Source: Acidobacteriota bacterium (lineage in GTDB: Bacteria; Acidobacteriota; Thermoanaerobaculia; Multivoradales; JAGPDF01). From it: a stretch of 64,000 bases of DNA. Shown here in pieces: positions 59,944 to 64,000 of this stretch (its first letter is position 1; the number at the start of each line of letters is the position of its first letter). The stretch covers positions 62,001 to 126,000 of the forward strand of contig JACTMI010000031.1 in the NCBI GenBank assembly GCA_014584695.1. The letters are read 5' to 3'. Below the pieces are notes generated by a model. That model saw only the letters and a program-made list of their open reading frames with translations, made no database searches and was not told the origin of the DNA. A program made the position numbers and the translations under genes.

Positions 59944-60648
59944 GTGACCGACTCGCCCCCGCCCGCGCTGCCCGATCCCGAGCAGACCCAGTCGACGCAG
60001 CTCGCGGCACCCCGCCCGCTGCCCCGGCCCCGCCCCCGCCCAGCGCCCGCGCCGGCACCGGCCTCCGGGCGCGCCTGGGAGCGCGGCCTGGCGCTGCTGG
60101 GCGCGGTCGCGCTCGCCGTGGCGCTGTTCTGGAGCTACCGCTCGGTCGCCTCGGTGCGGCGGGCCGACGAGCGGACGGCGGCGCTCCAGGCGGCGCTCGA
60201 AGAGGTTCGCGCGGGGCGGATGGCGGCCGAGGAGCGGGTCAGCCGCGCCGAGCGCGAGCGCGACGCGAGCCGCGCCGAGCAGCGGCGCGGCACCCTGCCG
60301 CGCGCCAACGCGACGCTGGTCGAGCTCGGTCCGGCGCGCGCCGCCAACGGCGGGCGCGCGCCGGAGACCGAAGTGCCGCTCGCGGCCGACGGCCCGCCGG
60401 CGATCCTCCGGCTCGACCTCGGCAGCCGGCCGCTGGAGGCGAGCTTCGCGGTCGAGATCCACGACGCGCGGGGCTTGCTGCTCTGGCGCGGCGACCGGCT
60501 CCGGCGCGAACCGGGGGACCGCTTCGTGGTCGTGCTGCCCGGCGGCAGTCTCGCCACCGGCCGCCACGAGATCCACCTGCTCGGCGCCCGCGGCGGCGTC
60601 GAGCGACGACTCGCCAGCTGGACCATCCAGGTCGTCTCCGGCAGCTGA
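59944..60648 (+). CDS. hypothetical Pro-rich single-TM protein (GTG start)
   Basis: Pro-rich N-terminus, one TM, coiled coil, C-terminal beta-type domain. Confidence 0.6.
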   Translation: MTDSPPPALPDPEQTQSTQLAAPRPLPRPRPRPAPAPAPASGRAWERGLALLGAVALAVALFWSYRSVASVRRADERTAALQAALEEVRAGRMAAEERVSRAERERDASRAEQRRGTLPRANATLVELGPARAANGGRAPETEVPLAADGPPAILRLDLGSRPLEASFAVEIHDARGLLLWRGDRLRREPGDRFVVVLPGGSLATGRHEIHLLGARGGVERRLASWTIQVVSGS

Positions 60649-60863
60649 GCCCTCGCCACGAGCAGCGGGTCTTCACCAGTTGGATTGAGTCCCGCGGGGA
60701 CGAAGGGACCGGAGCAGAGAACGAGCGCGCCTGAGAGGTGCGCTCAGCCGGTCGCGACGATGAGCTCGAGGGCCCGGTCTGGCAGACCTTGTCCCTTGTC
60801 GGGTCTTATCTTCCCAGCCCCGGCTGCCGACGGCGTTGCCCATTCCGACCGGTGGAGCGTCTC

Positions 60864-60898
60864 AAAAAAAAGCCGGGCGAGTCACTCGACCCACCCGG
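60864..60898 (-). terminator. candidate intrinsic terminator for the 60969-62060 gene
   Basis: Minus strand CCGGG...CGAG-TGA-CTCG-CCCGG (internal loop) followed by CTTTTTTTT. Confidence 0.55.
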
Positions 60899-60968
60899 AC
60901 CCAGGAAGGGAGGCGGAGCGTCCCACGCCACGCCTGCTGCCTTCTGGTACGAAGCAGACGGACGAAGG

Positions 60969-62060
60969 TTACGAATTCCCGGCCAGCGGTGGCGCCGGCT
61001 CCTCGACCGACACGCCGGCGAGCGTGTCGACGAAGCGGGCGCCGAAGGCGAGCGACGGCGTCCAGCTGCCCGGCGCGAGCTCACCGGCGGCGACGCGGCG
61101 CGCGCACTCGATGGCGGCCGCGGCCGTCAGCCGGTAGCCCTCGGGCGCGACGAGTCGCGCCTCGAGCGCGCCGCCGTCGGCGCTCTCGATCCGCCCCCAG
61201 AGCAGCGAGCGGGCGCGCTCGCGGGTGGCGGCGTCGGGGCCGGTAACCGCGCGCCGGACGAGCGCCTGGAGCCCGCGGCGCAGCGGCGCCAGACCGAGCA
61301 GCGGCCGCAGCGCGCCCAACCAGCGCAGCGCGCCGAGTTGTCGCCGGCCGAGCCCCATCCAGGTGGTGAGATCGGGGATGCGGGTGGTGCGCCAAGCGGT
61401 CGCGAGGTCCCCCCAGGGGATCGCCACCGCCAGCCGCGGCCGCCCGGCGACGAACTCGATCGGGCGGGTCAGCGAGCCGGGGCGGATCGGCCGATAGCGG
61501 CCCGCGCGTCGGATCACGCTCCCTCGGGCCGCCCCCTCGATCATCGTCACCAGCGTGCCGCGGCTCCACGAACCACCGTCGGCGGCGAAGGCGAGATCGA
61601 GCCGGGCGGCGTCCGGCAGTGCCGCGGCGAGGCGGGCCGCGAGCGCGTCGGAGGGGACGACGTCGAAGCCGACGCCGGGCAGCAGGGCGACGCCGCGGGC
61701 GCGCGCCTCGGCGTCGCGCGCGAAGTGCGCCTCGAAGACCTCGATCTCGCCGGTGACGTCGAGGTAGTGGACGCCGGCGGCGAGGCAGGCGTCGACCATC
61801 GGCCGCGCCGTGTGGACGAACGGGCCGGCGCAGTGGAGGACGGCCGCGACGCCGGCGAGGCCCTCGGCGACCGCCGCCGGATCGTCGAGCGGAAAGGCGC
61901 GCGCCGGCAGCGCGAGCTCGTCCGCCAGCGCCGCGATCGCCGCGCGCCGGCGGCCGGCGAGGATCGGCGCCAGGCCGCGCGCGGCCGCCTCGCGCGCGCA
62001 CAGCTCGCCGGTGTAGCCGTTGGCTCCGTAAACGAGGATCGCGCCCGCCAGCTCCGTCAC
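60969..62060 (-). CDS. saccharopine dehydrogenase-like / trans-acting enoyl reductase family protein
   Basis: ILVYGANGYTGELCAREAAARGLAPILAGRR; VLHCAGPFVHTARPMVDACLAAGVHYLDVTGE. Confidence 0.88.
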   Translation of the reverse strand: MTELAGAILVYGANGYTGELCAREAAARGLAPILAGRRRAAIAALADELALPARAFPLDDPAAVAEGLAGVAAVLHCAGPFVHTARPMVDACLAAGVHYLDVTGEIEVFEAHFARDAEARARGVALLPGVGFDVVPSDALAARLAAALPDAARLDLAFAADGGSWSRGTLVTMIEGAARGSVIRRAGRYRPIRPGSLTRPIEFVAGRPRLAVAIPWGDLATAWRTTRIPDLTTWMGLGRRQLGALRWLGALRPLLGLAPLRRGLQALVRRAVTGPDAATRERARSLLWGRIESADGGALEARLVAPEGYRLTAAAAIECARRVAAGELAPGSWTPSLAFGARFVDTLAGVSVEEPAPPLAGNS

Positions 62061-62133
62061 CGGGACGGAGTCTAGCGGGCGCGAGGTGGGCGCGGCGCGC
62101 GGGGCGCGGCGCCCGGTGAGGTGCTGTTGGATG

Positions 62134-62736
62134 CTACTTCGCGACCGTGAACGGCACCCGCACCTCGGTGCGGATCCAGCGCAGGACCATGACGCCGCCG
62201 GCGTCGCTCTTGGCGAGGCCGATCGTGAACTGGTCGACCTCCTCCTTGTCGGCCGGGATCGCCGCGACCGCGGCGGTGACCGAGAGGACGTCGGTCGGGC
62301 CGAGGTCCACCGCCTCGAACTTGCCGGTCTCCGGGTAGAAGAAGCCGGTGCCCGACAGGCCGAGCTTCGAGTTGAAGCGGATCGTCCACTGCTCGGGGCC
62401 GGGCACGGTGAAGATCGAGTAGGTGCCGGCCGGCAGCTTCTGGTCGCCGAACATCAGGTCTTTCGTGGTCGTGATCTCGGTCGCCTCGTTGGCGCCGGTC
62501 CGCCAGAGCTCGCCGTAGGGCACCAGCGCGCCGCTCTCCTTGGTGCCGAAGATCTCGCGGTTGCGCTTGTAGGGGCGGCTGTAGTGGACCTTGACGTAGG
62601 CGTCGTCCAGGCTCAGCCGGGCGATGCCCAGGGGGCTCGGCCGGCGCGACGGGTGGAGGTCCTGGGCGGGCGCGAGCGCGGGGGCGAGCAGCGCGGCGCT
62701 GGCGGCGACGGCGAAACAGGTACGGCGCAGGTTCAT
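62134..62736 (-). CDS. DUF2911-type secreted protein
   Basis: VKVHYSRPYKRNREIFGTKESGALVPYGELWRTGANEATEITTTKDLMFGDQKLPAGTYSIFTVPG. Confidence 0.88.
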   Translation of the reverse strand: MNLRRTCFAVAASAALLAPALAPAQDLHPSRRPSPLGIARLSLDDAYVKVHYSRPYKRNREIFGTKESGALVPYGELWRTGANEATEITTTKDLMFGDQKLPAGTYSIFTVPGPEQWTIRFNSKLGLSGTGFFYPETGKFEAVDLGPTDVLSVTAAVAAIPADKEEVDQFTIGLAKSDAGGVMVLRWIRTEVRVPFTVAK

Positions 62737-62865
62737 CGGTTCCTCCTCTTGGCTGGGGATACGGGTCCGCGGGCGTCCCGGGAGCCGGGGCGCCCGCGGC
62801 AGACCAGAGCGTCTTCGGTCCCCGAGCCTACCAAACGGAGGCGGGGCGGTGCGGGTCGATCCGGC

Positions 62866-64000
62866 TCAGCCGGCGACCGGCTGCGCGGGGGCGTCGAGCG
62901 GCGCCAGGCCGCGCGCGGCGCGGTAGGCGGGCAGCGCCGCGGCGAGGATGCGCACCGCCCGCTCGAGGTGCTCGCGCTGGAGCACGTAGGCGATCCGCGC
63001 CTCGTCGCGGCCGGCGCCGGGCGTGGCGTAGAAGCCGGCCGCCGGCGCGATCATCACGGTTTCGCCGTCGAGCGCGAAATCGGTGAGCAGGAACTTGGCG
63101 AGCTCCTCGGCGTCGTCGACCGGCAGGCGGACGACGAAGTAGAAGGCCCCTTCGGGCTTGCGCAGGAAAACGCCGGGAATCGAGGTCAGCCCGTCGAACA
63201 GCACGTCGCGGCGCAGCTGGTACTCGCGCGCGACCCCCGCGAAGTAGTCGGGCCCGAGCTCGCTCGCGCCGGCGGCGACCAGCTGCGCCAGGCCGGGCGG
63301 CGACAGGCGCCCCTGCGCCATCCGCAGCGCCGCCTGGTGGACCTCCGGGTGGCGGGTCGCGAGGCAGCCCAGCCGGATGCCGCAGGCGCTGTAGCGCTTC
63401 GAAAGGGAATCGACGACGATGACCTGCTCCTCGAAGCCGGCCAGCGTGAGCGCCGAGATCGCCCGGCGGCCGTCGTAGACGAACTCGCGGTAGACCTCGT
63501 CGGCGACGAAGAAGAGGCCGTGGTCGCGGCAGAAGCCGGCGACCCGCTCGATCTCTTCCGGGGTGTAGACCGTGCCGGTCGGGTTGTTCGGATTGCACAG
63601 CAGGACGAGCTTGGTGCGCGGCGTGAGCGCTCGTTCCCAGGCCTCGCGCGGCGGCAGGTGGAAGCCGTCCTCGCCGCGCGTCGGCACGGTCACCAGCCGG
63701 ACCCCGGACATGGTCGCGAAGGAGTTGTAGTTCGTGTAGTAGGGCTCGACGGTCAGCACCTCGTCACCCTCGGAGGTGGTGGCGAAGAAGGCGAAGAGAA
63801 GGGCTTCGCTGCCGCCGGTCGTCGCCACCAGCTGCGCGGCGTCGAGCTCGATGCCATAGCGGCGGTAGTAGGTGATCAGCGAATCGAGATACTCGGGCGT
63901 GCCGCCCGACGGGGTGTAGGCGAGGGTCGGCTCGACCCGGGCCAGCCGGGCGCGCATCGGCGCGGGGGTTTCGAGGTCGGGCTGGCCGATGTTCAGGTGG
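62866..64000 (-). CDS. PLP-dependent aminotransferase (class I/II), partial at right edge
   Basis: HLNIGQPDLETP...YTPSGGTPEYLDSL; LLCNPNNPTGTVYTPEEIERVAGF; VIVVDSLSKRYSACGIRLGCLA. Confidence 0.93.
   Translation of the reverse strand, partial: HLNIGQPDLETPAPMRARLARVEPTLAYTPSGGTPEYLDSLITYYRRYGIELDAAQLVATTGGSEALLFAFFATTSEGDEVLTVEPYYTNYNSFATMSGVRLVTVPTRGEDGFHLPPREAWERALTPRTKLVLLCNPNNPTGTVYTPEEIERVAGFCRDHGLFFVADEVYREFVYDGRRAISALTLAGFEEQVIVVDSLSKRYSACGIRLGCLATRHPEVHQAALRMAQGRLSPPGLAQLVAAGASELGPDYFAGVAREYQLRRDVLFDGLTSIPGVFLRKPEGAFYFVVRLPVDDAEELAKFLLTDFALDGETVMIAPAAGFYATPGAGRDEARIAYVLQREHLERAVRILAAALPAYRAARGLAPLDAPAQPVAG

Noticed and set aside
60685-60950. Small gene or ncRNA between the 59944-60648 gene and the saccharopine dehydrogenase-like gene
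   Set aside because: Only overlapping biased ORFs; apart from the minus-strand terminator no convincing structure could be supported

Overview
64-kb window of a GC-rich bacterial chromosome. From left to right: a partial cydA; a minus-strand group with two adjacent L,D-transpeptidases; transketolase; tRNA-Ser(GCT)-gltX-glnS-tRNA-Gln(CTG); a metallo-hydrolase; a secreted zinc metallopeptidase; a ~15-kb minus-strand defence-type island (14.1-29.5 kb); a compact mraZ-to-ftsZ dcw cluster (29.9-44.5 kb); and ordinary genes plus a PspA / ABC transporter / SBP-OmpA / coiled-coil cluster (53.4-58.5 kb). The best candidates for an under-described system are: (1) the island, which combines a DUF499-type ATPase, a DUF1156-type adenine methylase, an SNF2 helicase with a C-terminal DUF3883-like domain, two different ATPase-TOPRIM proteins, a NYN nuclease-like protein, a pRiA4b ORF-3-like protein and an orphan protein; and (2) the PspA/SBP-OmpA cluster. 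Noncoding structures of note: a 188-bp concentric palindromic element that contributes to the stop codon of the DUF499 gene, a leader ORF with a terminator-like hairpin directly upstream of the NYN gene, and a tandemly duplicated 86-bp triple-hairpin module. Family names come from motif recognition by eye; no database search was run.
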